DNA of 64,000 bases from assembly GCA_002221725.1 (NCBI GenBank), contig NJFT01000003.1, positions 372,001 through 436,000 on the forward strand, given 5' to 3'. The position numbers and the translations under genes were made by a program. This document shows positions 44,913-54,472 of this stretch, piece after piece. Numbering within the stretch: the first letter of the stretch is position 1; each line of letters begins with the position of its first letter. The DNA comes from Scedosporium boydii (lineage: Eukaryota; Ascomycota; Sordariomycetes; Microascales; Microascaceae). The notes under the pieces were generated by a model. That model made no database searches and was not told the DNA's origin. It saw only the letters and a program-made list of their open reading frames with translations.

Positions 44913-46427
44913 ATGCAGAATCAATCCGAGGGCCAGGCTTCCAGCCCCATTGTACGCACGCAATCAGGCGACGTACGGGGCAGAAGTGCTGATGGCGTTC
45001 AAGTATTTAAAGGAATCCCTTTCGCAGCGCCGCCGTTCGGGCCAAATCACCTCCGTCCTCCACAACCGCGCGAACCCTGGGAAGGCGTGCGCGATGCCCT
45101 AACTTTTGGCCCCAAGTCACCTCAGGGACCCTATCCGCCCGGGATCGCCGAAGCCCTTGCAGAGCTGGTCGGTTCAGGTGAGGACTGCCTGACGCTCAAC
45201 GTCTGGACACCTGGCGTCGGCACTCCTGGGCGACCAGTTATGGTTTGGATCCCAGGCGGAGTGTATGAGTTCCACGCCACTGGTGGAGTGGCTTGCTATG
45301 ACGGCGGGAGGTTCGCCCGCGACGGCATCGTGTGCGTCACCATCAATTACCGTGTGGGCGCCGAAGGGTTTTTATACATCGAAGGTGGAGTCCCCAACCT
45401 TGGTCTTCTCGATCAGGTTGCCGCGCTCAAATGGGTACAAGAGAACATAGCGGCCTTTGGAGGAGACCCAGGAAACGTGACCATATTCGGGGAATCTGCT
45501 GGCGCTATGAGTGTCGCTACACTGTTGGCGGTTCCCCGAGCCAAGGGGCTGTTCCACCGCGCTATCGTGCAAAGTGGGAGCACGCCCAAGGTAAATTCAG
45601 CTGCTACGTCCGAACGCATCGGGCGGCGGTTGACCGAACTCCTGGGCATCGAGGCTACGTGGGAGGCGGTAGCAGGGACATCGACTGATCGGATCCTGGA
45701 GGCCCAGGCCAAGCTACGGGAGGATCTTCAAACACAGCCCGACCCGTCTATCTGGGGCGAAGTCTTGCTCACCGCTATTCCGTGGGCCCCTACAGTCGAT
45801 GGAGACATCCTCCCCGAACCTCCCATCCAGGCCGTGGATGCGGGGAAAGCAGCAGACATTCCCGTGCTCGTTGGAAGCAACACCCAAGAGACCCGTATGT
45901 TCTTTGTCCTGGACGGCTCTATCGACCGCATCACCGAAGAAGCTTTATTGGCGATAGTAGGAGCATACCGCTTGCCACCAGAGGGCCTCGAAGCCTATCG
46001 TGCAGCACATCCCGGGGTTAGCCCCGGCGAGCTTTTCTCGGCAATCCAGACAGACTGGTACTGGCGGATTCCTGCCGTCCGCTTTGCTGACGCCCATGCG
46101 AAGTCCACTCGGGCCGCCACCTACATGTATGAATTTGCATGGCCTTCTCCACAGATGGATGGCCGCCTCGGGGCGGCGCACTCTATCGAAATCGCCTTCG
46201 CTTTCGACACCCTCGGCCTAGGAACGGAGACAGTTCTGGGTCCAAACCCGCCGCAGACCTTGGCCGACACGATGCATAACGCCTGGGTGGCCTTTGCGAA
46301 GACGGGAGATCCCGGCTGGCCCAAATATGACTCCGGCCAGAGAGCAACCATGCATTTCGATATCGACTCAAAAGTGGTTAATAACCCTCTCAGCAAGGAA
46401 CTTGAGCTTTGGGCAACGGTGCTTTAG
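44913..46427 (+). CDS. Type B carboxylesterase, bacterial para-nitrobenzyl-esterase type
   Basis: An intronless gene; from the ATG at 44913 it gives 504 residues. The nucleophile elbow is FGESAGAMS (Ser195), the acidic residue is Glu327 in GSNTQETRM, and the His is His423 in GRLGAAHSIEIAF. The oxyanion region is VWIPGGVYEF, where most relatives have H-G-G. EDCLTLNVWTP is the carboxylesterase type B signature. The segments DWYWRIPAVRFADAHA and YMYEFAWPSPQMDGRLGAAH recall actinobacterial esterases rather than fungal secreted lipases, and no signal peptide is seen. The frame stays open upstream to 44802 without ATG. It should hydrolyse short-chain or aromatic esters in the cytosol. Intronless state, missing signal and bacterial-type motifs suggest horizontal transfer. 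Confidence 0.9.
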   Translation: MQNQSEGQASSPIVRTQSGDVRGRSADGVQVFKGIPFAAPPFGPNHLRPPQPREPWEGVRDALTFGPKSPQGPYPPGIAEALAELVGSGEDCLTLNVWTPGVGTPGRPVMVWIPGGVYEFHATGGVACYDGGRFARDGIVCVTINYRVGAEGFLYIEGGVPNLGLLDQVAALKWVQENIAAFGGDPGNVTIFGESAGAMSVATLLAVPRAKGLFHRAIVQSGSTPKVNSAATSERIGRRLTELLGIEATWEAVAGTSTDRILEAQAKLREDLQTQPDPSIWGEVLLTAIPWAPTVDGDILPEPPIQAVDAGKAADIPVLVGSNTQETRMFFVLDGSIDRITEEALLAIVGAYRLPPEGLEAYRAAHPGVSPGELFSAIQTDWYWRIPAVRFADAHAKSTRAATYMYEFAWPSPQMDGRLGAAHSIEIAFAFDTLGLGTETVLGPNPPQTLADTMHNAWVAFAKTGDPGWPKYDSGQRATMHFDIDSKVVNNPLSKELELWATVL

Positions 46428-47259
46428 TCTTCTCCCGCCATCAAACGGAAGCAATTTACATCTGGGTGGTTCGGAGGTCAAGCAATAATATAATACGCGG
46501 GGGATATTAATGGGTGGGAGGTATGTTGTGGATGCTTTTATTTTTTGCGCTCTTGTCCTTAATACCGCTTTGTTTTCTTAGTGAGACGCAAGATGGGTCA
46601 GATTGATAACTCTATATTAGGTAGTAGAATTCAAACTCTTAGTCTCATGTGTGTAAAAGAAGAAATGGGACGTTAAAACCGAGGCTTGAGATTTAAAATT
46701 AAGAAATCGTAAAGTTCCAGGATCGTGACTGGTGCTGGATAACAGAATCGGACTGACCGGGGCCAGGTAGTGAGTACATTGACTGCCATCTGCATGCAAA
46801 TGGTTCCATGGATCTTGGTGCAATAAACATGTTAACCATCGGAGGGCCGTTAAAAGCCTTCACCAGAGTTCCGGTGAGGAAATTCAGGCCCTTACACGTA
46901 GTAGTTTCAGACTACTCCAGGTGACTATGGAGAGGAGTCATTCGAGAATAAATTTATAATGTAGAACACTCTCATTCACGTTAGAAGAACGTGTCGAGAG
47001 CAAACTCGATGACTGCATCATGAGACCTTTACATATATTTGACGTTCCTTCCAAGCACTCAAGACTGGAAACATGAACGGCTGTCGATCTCATTGCGCAT
47101 TTCTAAGAATGATGCTCCCAGAAATTTGGCGAGACCCGTCATCGATCACCACGTAGAACTTCATGGCCATCATGACCAGAGACTACTATAAGACCGCCAA
47201 CGTCAAGACCAGAACCAGAATTGTCGATGGTGTTATCGCTGAACGATGAAGGTACAGGT
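46428..47259. other. Intergenic between convergent genes, 0.8 kb
   Basis: It holds the 3' ends of the carboxylesterase and of the NmrA-like gene. AT-rich parts at 46480-46700. No gene recognised. Confidence 0.5.
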
Positions 47260-48316
47260 CTAAAGAGTTGACCCAACCGACTGAACAGCAGTGGCAAGGC
47301 TCTCTATCGAGTGGCTCCTCAGATAATCCTCAAATGTAAGTCGCTTGACACCCAGGTGTTCCTGCTTCTCAGGGTCGATACCAAGGGAGGTCTGTCCGTT
47401 GGTACAGTAGTATTGGTAGAACCTATGGCAAAGGAAGGTATGTGAGCCTGCTGTTCCACGAAAAAGAAAGGGATGTTCGTACAAGTTAAGATAAGAAAAG
47501 ATATTCTGGGGATCTTGTTCCTTGAGCTGGTGCATCCGCTTGTACAACTCATCAAGAGAACCAAGTCTCTCCAGTTTCGGCTTCACCCCGTAAACTCGTT
47601 CAAAAAGTTCCGCAAGCTGGAATATGTTCTTCCTATCTCCCAGAACTACAAGTTGTCAAGTCAGCACATGCGCGGAGATGCGACGGTGAGTCGAGTCGAG
47701 CCTTACACTTTTGCATTCCGATAGCGCCGTCATCCAAAGCTACCGCGGAGACAAACTCGGCCGCGTTCTCATACGAGGTCGACTCCCATGCCTCCTCACC
47801 CGTGCCCCAATAAGAAAACGACACCTTGACTGGATCCCAAACCCCAAACCACTGGCTCCAGAACGTGTCCATGAATGCCCCGATGAGGACGTGGACACCC
47901 TCTACAGTCTTCGTACTGAGGTAGTCCTTGACCGTTTTCATAGGATCCTTGGACGGAAGCTGTCCATATTCGAGCTTGGTGAAGTCGAGGGTGTAGTCGC
48001 TCGCGATATAGCGTTTAACGCCTTCCAATTCACAGGCATCGATTAGCTTCTTTTGCCCGTCGGTCATGAGCTGATTGTCTCCTAGGTAACAGCAGATGAC
48101 AACATCCGTGCCCCTAACGAACGACTGTAGTGCCTGAACGTCGTTAGATTCGCCCTTGGTTAGGTGTACGCGAGGAGAGGACTGAATAGAAGGCGGCAAT
48201 TTGGTTGGATCTCGGCAGTAACCCCGTACGGTGATGCTGGGCTGTTTAAGTAGGTTGGCAAGGACGCACCGGGCGAATTTGCCGGTGATGCCAGCGATTC
48301 CAACGGTTAGGGCCAT
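47260..48316 (-). CDS. NmrA-like / isoflavone-reductase-like NAD(P)-binding protein
   Basis: Exons 47707-48316, 47483-47645 and 47260-47422 (61- and 60-nt introns) give 311 residues, with both junctions in phase. The N-terminus TVGIAGITGKFARCVLANLL carries the G-x-x-G-x-x-(A/G) dinucleotide motif of atypical SDRs. GTDVVICCYLGDNQLM, EGVKRYIASDYTLDF and VHVLIGAFMDTFWSQWFG follow the NmrA/isoflavone-reductase family. Across the first junction VLGDRKNIFQLAELFERVYG-like sequence (here FLGDRKNIFQLAELFERVYG) is restored, and the last exon ends HLGVKRLTFEDYLRSH, a common C-terminus. It may reduce a small aromatic compound or act as a redox sensor. It could belong to the dioxygenase/cupin locus nearby, though the carboxylesterase lies between. 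Confidence 0.85.
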
Positions 48317-49037
48317 TGTGACTGATCTTTGAAAGAAAGAAAGCTCTCAAAACGCTTAGAAAGTTCAAAGTTCAATCTCTATCATTATTATTGGAATGAC
48401 ATTCGTCTATCGGCCTCATATTCCCCGTAACCCGGCCATCGGTGTCCGAGTGTCCGGGCGAGTTTGGGTTGAGGATTAGAAATCAACGTGAGTTACAATG
48501 CAAGGTCCGATTTAACATTTCTAATCCTTGTCCGTAGTATATGCAGCATCTCCACGGCCTCAGACCATTATGATATGACAAATTTAAGAGAGCATCATCC
48601 AACGATATGCATGGGTATGACATCGAAAACAGCTGGATGATGCGCCGAGGTTATAAAGGGCCTATTCAATTATACAACGGCTGGTATTACTGCTATTTTA
48701 AAGCTCTGGATTCCCAGTCAATATTATCCTCCTCGCGAAATACTCCCTCCGTCAACTCTCGAGTCTCGATATAACCAATATTAGTAACGCCACCACCACT
48801 TAACCATATGCCATGCCCTAGTCAAATACCCAATCAAACGAATAAAGATCAAGAGATAGGGGAATAAGTTCGAACGGCTGAAATCTTGGGTCTCCTCGCA
48901 AAGTGCGAATGGAAACGATAGAACAAGTTGGATGACCACCGATCCGTCTCTCGTTGAATCTCGTGGAGATACATTACACCTTTCTGGAAGCCAGGTTAGA
49001 ACATAATTCCTTGCGTGAACCGAGGGCGGGTCATTTC
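48317..49037. other. Intergenic, 0.7 kb
   Basis: The promoter of the NmrA-like gene lies at the left side and the 3' flank of the DUF7587 gene at the right. No other feature was recognised. Confidence 0.5.
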
Positions 49038-50125
49038 TTACAAGAGAACGAAATTGGCTGTTATATCGACCATGCAATGATCGTAAATATTGTTAATGAG
49101 GCTATCGAACGCTTCAAGCTCTGGCAATCGTAAAGAATCAATCTTCAGCTCGCTTGGTCTCACCGCCCTAATCTCCTCGACTAATACTTGTCAGCACTAT
49201 CACAAGTCCAAGAGGGTGCTCATTGCTTACAAGTAAAAAGGGCAGAAAACGCTCGGAGGATAACTTGATCATCCGGTCTGGGGTTCTTGAGAGCTAGTAG
49301 CATGGCGGCTATGGGAATCGCGAACCGATCTCCAAAACACCCAGAGGCAATAGTTATAGCCCTACGAACATCGGCACGGTCCGTAGTCTCGAGCTTGAGT
49401 CCGAATGTCTCTCGTAGATCAACGACGATCTGTGCCCACTTCTTCCACTTCAGCTTATCACCGAGCTCCTCCAGTAGCTCTAACAAGCCATGATCGATGA
49501 TGCTTTGCATCGTAGCCTCCACGCACGCTCCGCTAACGTCTAATTCGCCCTGGGTGAGATACTCGCCAAAATAGTACCCTTGTTTACTTAGGCGGAGTCG
49601 GGTGAAGTCTGCGAGATTTCGAGAGGTTTGCGGATCAGAGTATTCAGCGAAATACCTCATGATCTCCAGGTCTTTGATAAAAGTCCCTTTTGGAAAGCAG
49701 CTGGTATCGATTATTAAGAGGCGAATATCTGACAACGGGACGTGAACCCTGGCTCCGCGATGCCGATACAGGCCATATTGTATTGCAAATAAAAGGGAGC
49801 TAGTCCAACTCATAAAGTTGCAATGGCTTTCGTGGCTTGGGTACCACCTAAAATGGTTATTAAGGTGGCTCGCTGCCTCCTTAGGATTCAACAAAAAGAT
49901 ATCAGTCGCCTCCGTGTCATGATGAAGACAAGCGGGGGGGATGACGCTTCTTGTGGTAGTTTCTCCGACCGTTACAGGACAGTGTATGCGGAAAAGGTAT
50001 TTCGGAACATTGCTGCTCATAAATAGAGGCATATGCTTCATGGCTTGAGCTTGGCGATGGCTGGGGGGGCAGAAGGGTAGCGATACCCTCGGCTCGGACG
50101 GACTTGAATGGCGACTGGAAACCAT
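49038..50125 (-). CDS. DUF7587 domain protein
   Basis: Exons 49231-50125 and 49038-49186 (44-nt intron with an AAG acceptor) give 347 residues. The N-terminal half matches the fungal DUF7587 pattern: KYLFRIHCP, ATDIFLLNPKEAASHLNNHF, NFMSWTSSLLFAIQYGLYRH, then LLIIDTSCFPKGTFIKDLEI. The second half has an all-helical look with DVRRAITIASGCFGDRFAIP and the end RLPELEAFDSLINNIY. The ADP-ribosylation-like fold sometimes suggested for such proteins is only inference, and no activity is known. Start choice is uncertain: an ATG at codon 29 (MKHMPLF) would remove a Ser/Pro-rich lead. The short intron is at the low end for this genome, so the C-terminal 50 residues are less sure. Confidence 0.62.
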
Positions 50126-50748
50126 TTTCCCCAGATTTAAGGCACCGGATATATGAGGTCAACGATGTCAGTGTCTGATGGGGGGTAGGAACGATGCAAT
50201 GATTTGAAATGGGGGCTTTGCAGTGAATTGTTGCGCGTGCAGATGGGAAAACACCTTCATATATACCCCTCGAAGCTAGCCGCGCAGGCCACGACACTCC
50301 GCATTCGATCTAAAACAGAATGAGGAGATTATAGGTCCAGCAACACATCCTGGCTGCCCATCCCGGCCAGGAGGCCCAGCACAGCCCAATCCTGCGAACC
50401 AGTCAGGCGGCAGACTTTATACAGTTACAGTTTGAGAGCCAACCACTTCAAGGTCCTCCACACAGCCACACCTGCGCAGTTGGAGCCCAAGAGGCGGCCG
50501 ACCGATTAAGGACACACCAGTTGGTAAGTCAATGACATTGTAGTATCATAGACCTGAATTGATGAACGGGAAGGATAGAAAAGATAATTACGAAGAAAGA
50601 AAACAAAAAAAATAGAAAAAGAAAAGAGGAAGAAAAAATTAATATATCCACAGTTAAAACTTAGCACGCCATTCATTCTGAAATAGATAATAGCAATACA
50701 CTTTCGAGTCAACTTGTTCAGCTCTCACAAGTCCTGATCTTAATATGA
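50126..50748. other. Intergenic, 0.6 kb
   Basis: Includes a CCTGGC/CCCAG-rich stretch at 50345-50415 that resembles the one at 21.7 kb, and a purine-rich tract at 50590-50640 lying in the 3' flank of the acyltransferase gene. No gene recognised. Confidence 0.45.
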
Positions 50749-52293
50749 CTAAATACCCAACCCCAGATACACGATCTCCTGACACCTCTTCAAAAAGTCT
50801 ATCACTTCCGCTTCGTCGTGGAAGGCGTCGTTGTACGCCGCACTCAGAGTGAGCTGATCCCGATAAGTACCCAAGAACAGCCCCAATCCGGTTCCGAGTT
50901 CCTCGCCAGTTACCCAGGGATCATGGGCCTCGAACGCGCCCTTTGAGGGAGGGATAATGGGATCGATCCTGCCCATGCTCGAGATGGAAACCGATGGCGT
51001 CTGATTTGGTAGGGGCAGTGGGAACGGTTCAGGAGAACCGGCAGGCAATTTTGGTATACCCCCCGCCCAGATTAGAGGTGCGATATGGGCATGGTCAGCG
51101 TCGTTCTTGACTCCATAGTAGAACTTTTTCATCGTTTCTACTATCCTGAGAAACTCGGCCTTCCGTTCCTGTTCGTCGGGCCTGGCGCTACCAGCTGCTG
51201 GAATGATGAGATCCACCGTCAAACTGCCACCGGAGACGGAATGGTACACTGTAGCGGGGTGCTGCATTGAACTGTACGGCTCCATACAGCTTGCCCGCTC
51301 GTTCCGCAAGATGTAATTGACGTATCGAACAGGCCTGTCGTATGATGTGGGCTCCTGAATGTCTCTTACGACCATGGATATTGCCGCATGAAAAACATGG
51401 GTGACGGTGGCCCCCAGATCCTTGCACTTTTGCATGATTCGCGAAGTGCTCCGTGCTGGAAGGGTAATGTAGACGCGCTGGTGTTTTCCCGGAAGCACTT
51501 CACCGTTCCTGAAAGGCACCGTGAGAAGCTCAACCCCAAGAGTCGCTTTCTGCTTCTCTTGGGCTAGCTGTGCCAATCGGTTCTTTTGAGCCTCGGTCGG
51601 TGAGGAGGGAACACCGGCAGCGATTCGATAGGGTGGGCTCAGGTTATGGACCTCGAGACCGTTGAATAGAGGTAGCTGGAAGGACTTACCCTGAGCGTAA
51701 GCCCTAGACGCATGTTTGACAAGGTTGTTGAGAAGCAAGAGAGTACCCATGCCGTCCACGATGTCGTGAGGTGATCGTATGACAAGATCTCGTCTGATAG
51801 TCTTGCGCTCCGAGCCTTCACCCGGAACGGTGGCAGGGGGAGGCGTGATGACGAAGAGGGTTGGGTAGCTGGGTGCGGGAGGGTCCGAGTTTGCCCACTC
51901 AATGCCAGTCTGACCGGTAGAGATCTTTACGAGCGTTTGATCAAGCCATGCTCTCTCCTCAATAGCATCGATGAGGGTTTGGTAGACCTTGGCAAAGGTT
52001 CCCGTTTTAGGGTCCCAGACCGCCCGTGAGGCGATCGTGGGGTGGTCAAACCGAAGCGCAAGCCACGCGTGTTGCAGGGCAATGTCGACGGCGGATTCTA
52101 TATCCGTACACCAGCTAGCAGGCGCATCGACGGTGACGGAGATATGACCAGTAATGGCAAAGAACATGCGACCACTCCCTTCCCATTGCTTAGCAAGAGC
52201 CGAGTAGAAGTGCTCAACCTCGTCAACACTTCGAGTCCATACTCCGGGCTCAGTCTCCAACCACTGTAGTAGATCGTTTGCTGAAGATGCCAT
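50749..52293 (-). CDS. Acyltransferase of the Tri3 / condensation-like superfamily
   Basis: A single-exon gene of 514 residues. The active-site H-x-x-x-D-G motif is SPHDIVDGMG (His176, Asp180), placed as in fungal 15-O-acetyltransferase-like enzymes; LALRFDHPTIASRAVWD before it and YITLPARSTSRIMQKCKDLG with VTHVFHAAISMVVRD after it fit the two halves of the chloramphenicol-acetyltransferase-like fold. The end has a D-P-W-V-T and GLGLFLGTYRDQLTLSAAYN part, which lies near the active-site tunnel in relatives. Such enzymes pass acetyl or longer acyl groups from CoA to alcohols of secondary metabolites. The name refers to family only; no toxin cluster is visible here. It sits 6 kb from a siderophore-type NRPS, with an alpha-glucosidase between them. 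No introns. Confidence 0.8.
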   Translation of the reverse strand: MASSANDLLQWLETEPGVWTRSVDEVEHFYSALAKQWEGSGRMFFAITGHISVTVDAPASWCTDIESAVDIALQHAWLALRFDHPTIASRAVWDPKTGTFAKVYQTLIDAIEERAWLDQTLVKISTGQTGIEWANSDPPAPSYPTLFVITPPPATVPGEGSERKTIRRDLVIRSPHDIVDGMGTLLLLNNLVKHASRAYAQGKSFQLPLFNGLEVHNLSPPYRIAAGVPSSPTEAQKNRLAQLAQEKQKATLGVELLTVPFRNGEVLPGKHQRVYITLPARSTSRIMQKCKDLGATVTHVFHAAISMVVRDIQEPTSYDRPVRYVNYILRNERASCMEPYSSMQHPATVYHSVSGGSLTVDLIIPAAGSARPDEQERKAEFLRIVETMKKFYYGVKNDADHAHIAPLIWAGGIPKLPAGSPEPFPLPLPNQTPSVSISSMGRIDPIIPPSKGAFEAHDPWVTGEELGTGLGLFLGTYRDQLTLSAAYNDAFHDEAEVIDFLKRCQEIVYLGLGI

Positions 52294-54472
52294 CTTGGTA
52301 TAAGAGTGTAAGAGTGTGCCGAGTATGAAGTAGATCAGAAGGTGAAACAGGCCAGGGAGGAATAGGGTGATGGGTGTACAAAGGTACTCTCAACTCACTA
52401 CCGTCGAGGACAAGCTGGCATCGTCGCCCCGTTTTATATATCGTCCGTCCTGTCCCCCTGACCTCCCCCCGTCACGGCCGAGGGTATAACTTCTGACGTG
52501 GCGGGGTAAGCCGGGGTGATATCAGGGGGTTTTCGGATGTGGCACTCGCGGGTTGACGGCTTGGAAGCCGGACCCTGTCGAACGGCATAAAACGGGAATA
52601 AAAGATGAATAAAGTGCGAATAAAATGTGCTGGATCTCTTATGCAATAGTATACACATTACACTAAATTTCACAATTTTATCCTTGTGTATAATGTTGCA
52701 CAGTGCTTCATAAGCATGCACAATCCTTCACAGCGAATTTCGACTGCACTCGAATCCGCCCAATGAGGCGACTCCGAGGAAGGGTTTACCGGAGATTAGC
52801 CCTGTCGGCACGAAACCCCGGATTCTGAGCCCAGAGTCGACCGGCAACTAAATCATTCAAATGCACCACCAGCGAACTCATCCCATCCAGCACGATCTCA
52901 GGATTGATCACTGCTGTCCGAGCCCGACAGTTCACCAATTATCGTCGTAGCCTCAACTCCACGACAATTTCCCGTGTTTTCCCGCAAGGCCTTCCTGATT
53001 AAGAAGCACAATTGCCAATATGCTGGCATTTACCGAGGCACTATTTTCTACCCATACTGTCTACTTCGTACACTACCAGAACACCCATTCTGCTTTTAAT
53101 TTTCGTATATCGTAATGGTGGCCTGGTGCCGTGTGCTCTGTGCCGCGGCGGTTGTTATTGTTCCTGTCTATGGGTTACCGTCGATGTCAGCATTCCATCT
53201 GTTGAACTGGTTCTTCTTGGTGCCGCAGTGATGCCATAGCCCCGAGGAGTGTTCTTCAGTGATCTCAAGGGCCGTTTCTTGTGGTGTATATCGCGCTGGA
53301 TTACAGATCTCGAGCAGCTATGGCCTGGTGTAGATGGAATTGGGGTGACAGTCTATGAACGCTGATGGGAAGCTCTCAATATCTAAGTCCCCTAAATGGA
53401 TCTTGAGTCTTGACTCAAATGTCAGAAGAAGAGACGAGATTCTATTCACGTATCAAAGCGAGACACCTCAACCAGAGCAATCTTCTACGGCAGCAGACAC
53501 ACGACGCAATTCTGTCTCATCTTGGCTTTACGTTGCAGCGACGTGTAAGCACGTGGCCTTGGACACTACTGCAACATGTCACGAGGTGCAGATGATTCCG
53601 AAGCTCCGCGCTGAATGGCTGCGCCAGCGGAGTTGCCGTCGCAGTTGTTGCCGCCGCCGGAGACTTTAGGGCGCTGGTGTAGAGTTCCCCCTAGGCGAAC
53701 GAAACCACCGAGACACCATCCTTCTTGGCGGTCTAGTCAGCTCTATAACTTCGATTTCGAAGATAGCACGATCGTAAGGCACCTGGTGCAGAAGATCCCG
53801 ATGCGCTACAATTCATTTGCCGTACAATATTCGGAAAATTGCTGGGTTTCTAGTTTCAAGACTTGTGAGTAGTGAGATCCGAGCTCGAGAATGTGTCTAA
53901 CTACACCCAGTCACGCTCGCGTGTCGTTAGGGAGGAGGCTATTAATACCGGGGTACTCAAGTTATTCCGGCTTCAGAGCTGAGCCCAGTATTTTGTGCCA
54001 GGGAAACCGATGTGCCTTCTTACTCTGGTGATACCTATGAATGATGATTAACCATTGACGCATTTCACCCAACGGCAATTGTCCATCATAGTGGCCGAGT
54101 AACCCGAACCCTAACTACGCTCAGGTGTGAGACCGTTGACAGACTTGAGCTCTCTTCGGTGTAGTATTCGTTCATGTTTCTTCAGGTAAATAGGGTCAGA
54201 TACAGTAAACATCGAGCGCGCTGATCTAACGCGGGTCATTAACACTAACCAACTTCTTTCGAATCGCCAAGTGCATGAAGGTGACGTTGAAATGTACATT
54301 TTGGTGACCCAATTACCATCAATCACTTTCTGGACCGGAAAATTCCAAGGTCGTATTATTATCCCCTCCGCCGGATGAGCCTCTGGCTAAATCCCCGCAT
54401 CTCCTCTCTGTCAAAGATGGCACCTTCAAGGTCCCCAGCTACAAAGAAATTCCGGTCTCTACGCAGTTCAAG
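52294..54472. other. Intergenic, 2.2 kb
   Basis: It holds the acyltransferase promoter with a TATATA at about 52436 on the left. A tiny plus-strand frame at 53115-53231 would encode 38 residues with a secretion-signal-like start (CAAAVVIVPVYG). A 104-codon frame at 53355-53669 has no domain. The last 100 bases lead into the alpha-glucosidase. No mobile element recognised. Confidence 0.4.
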
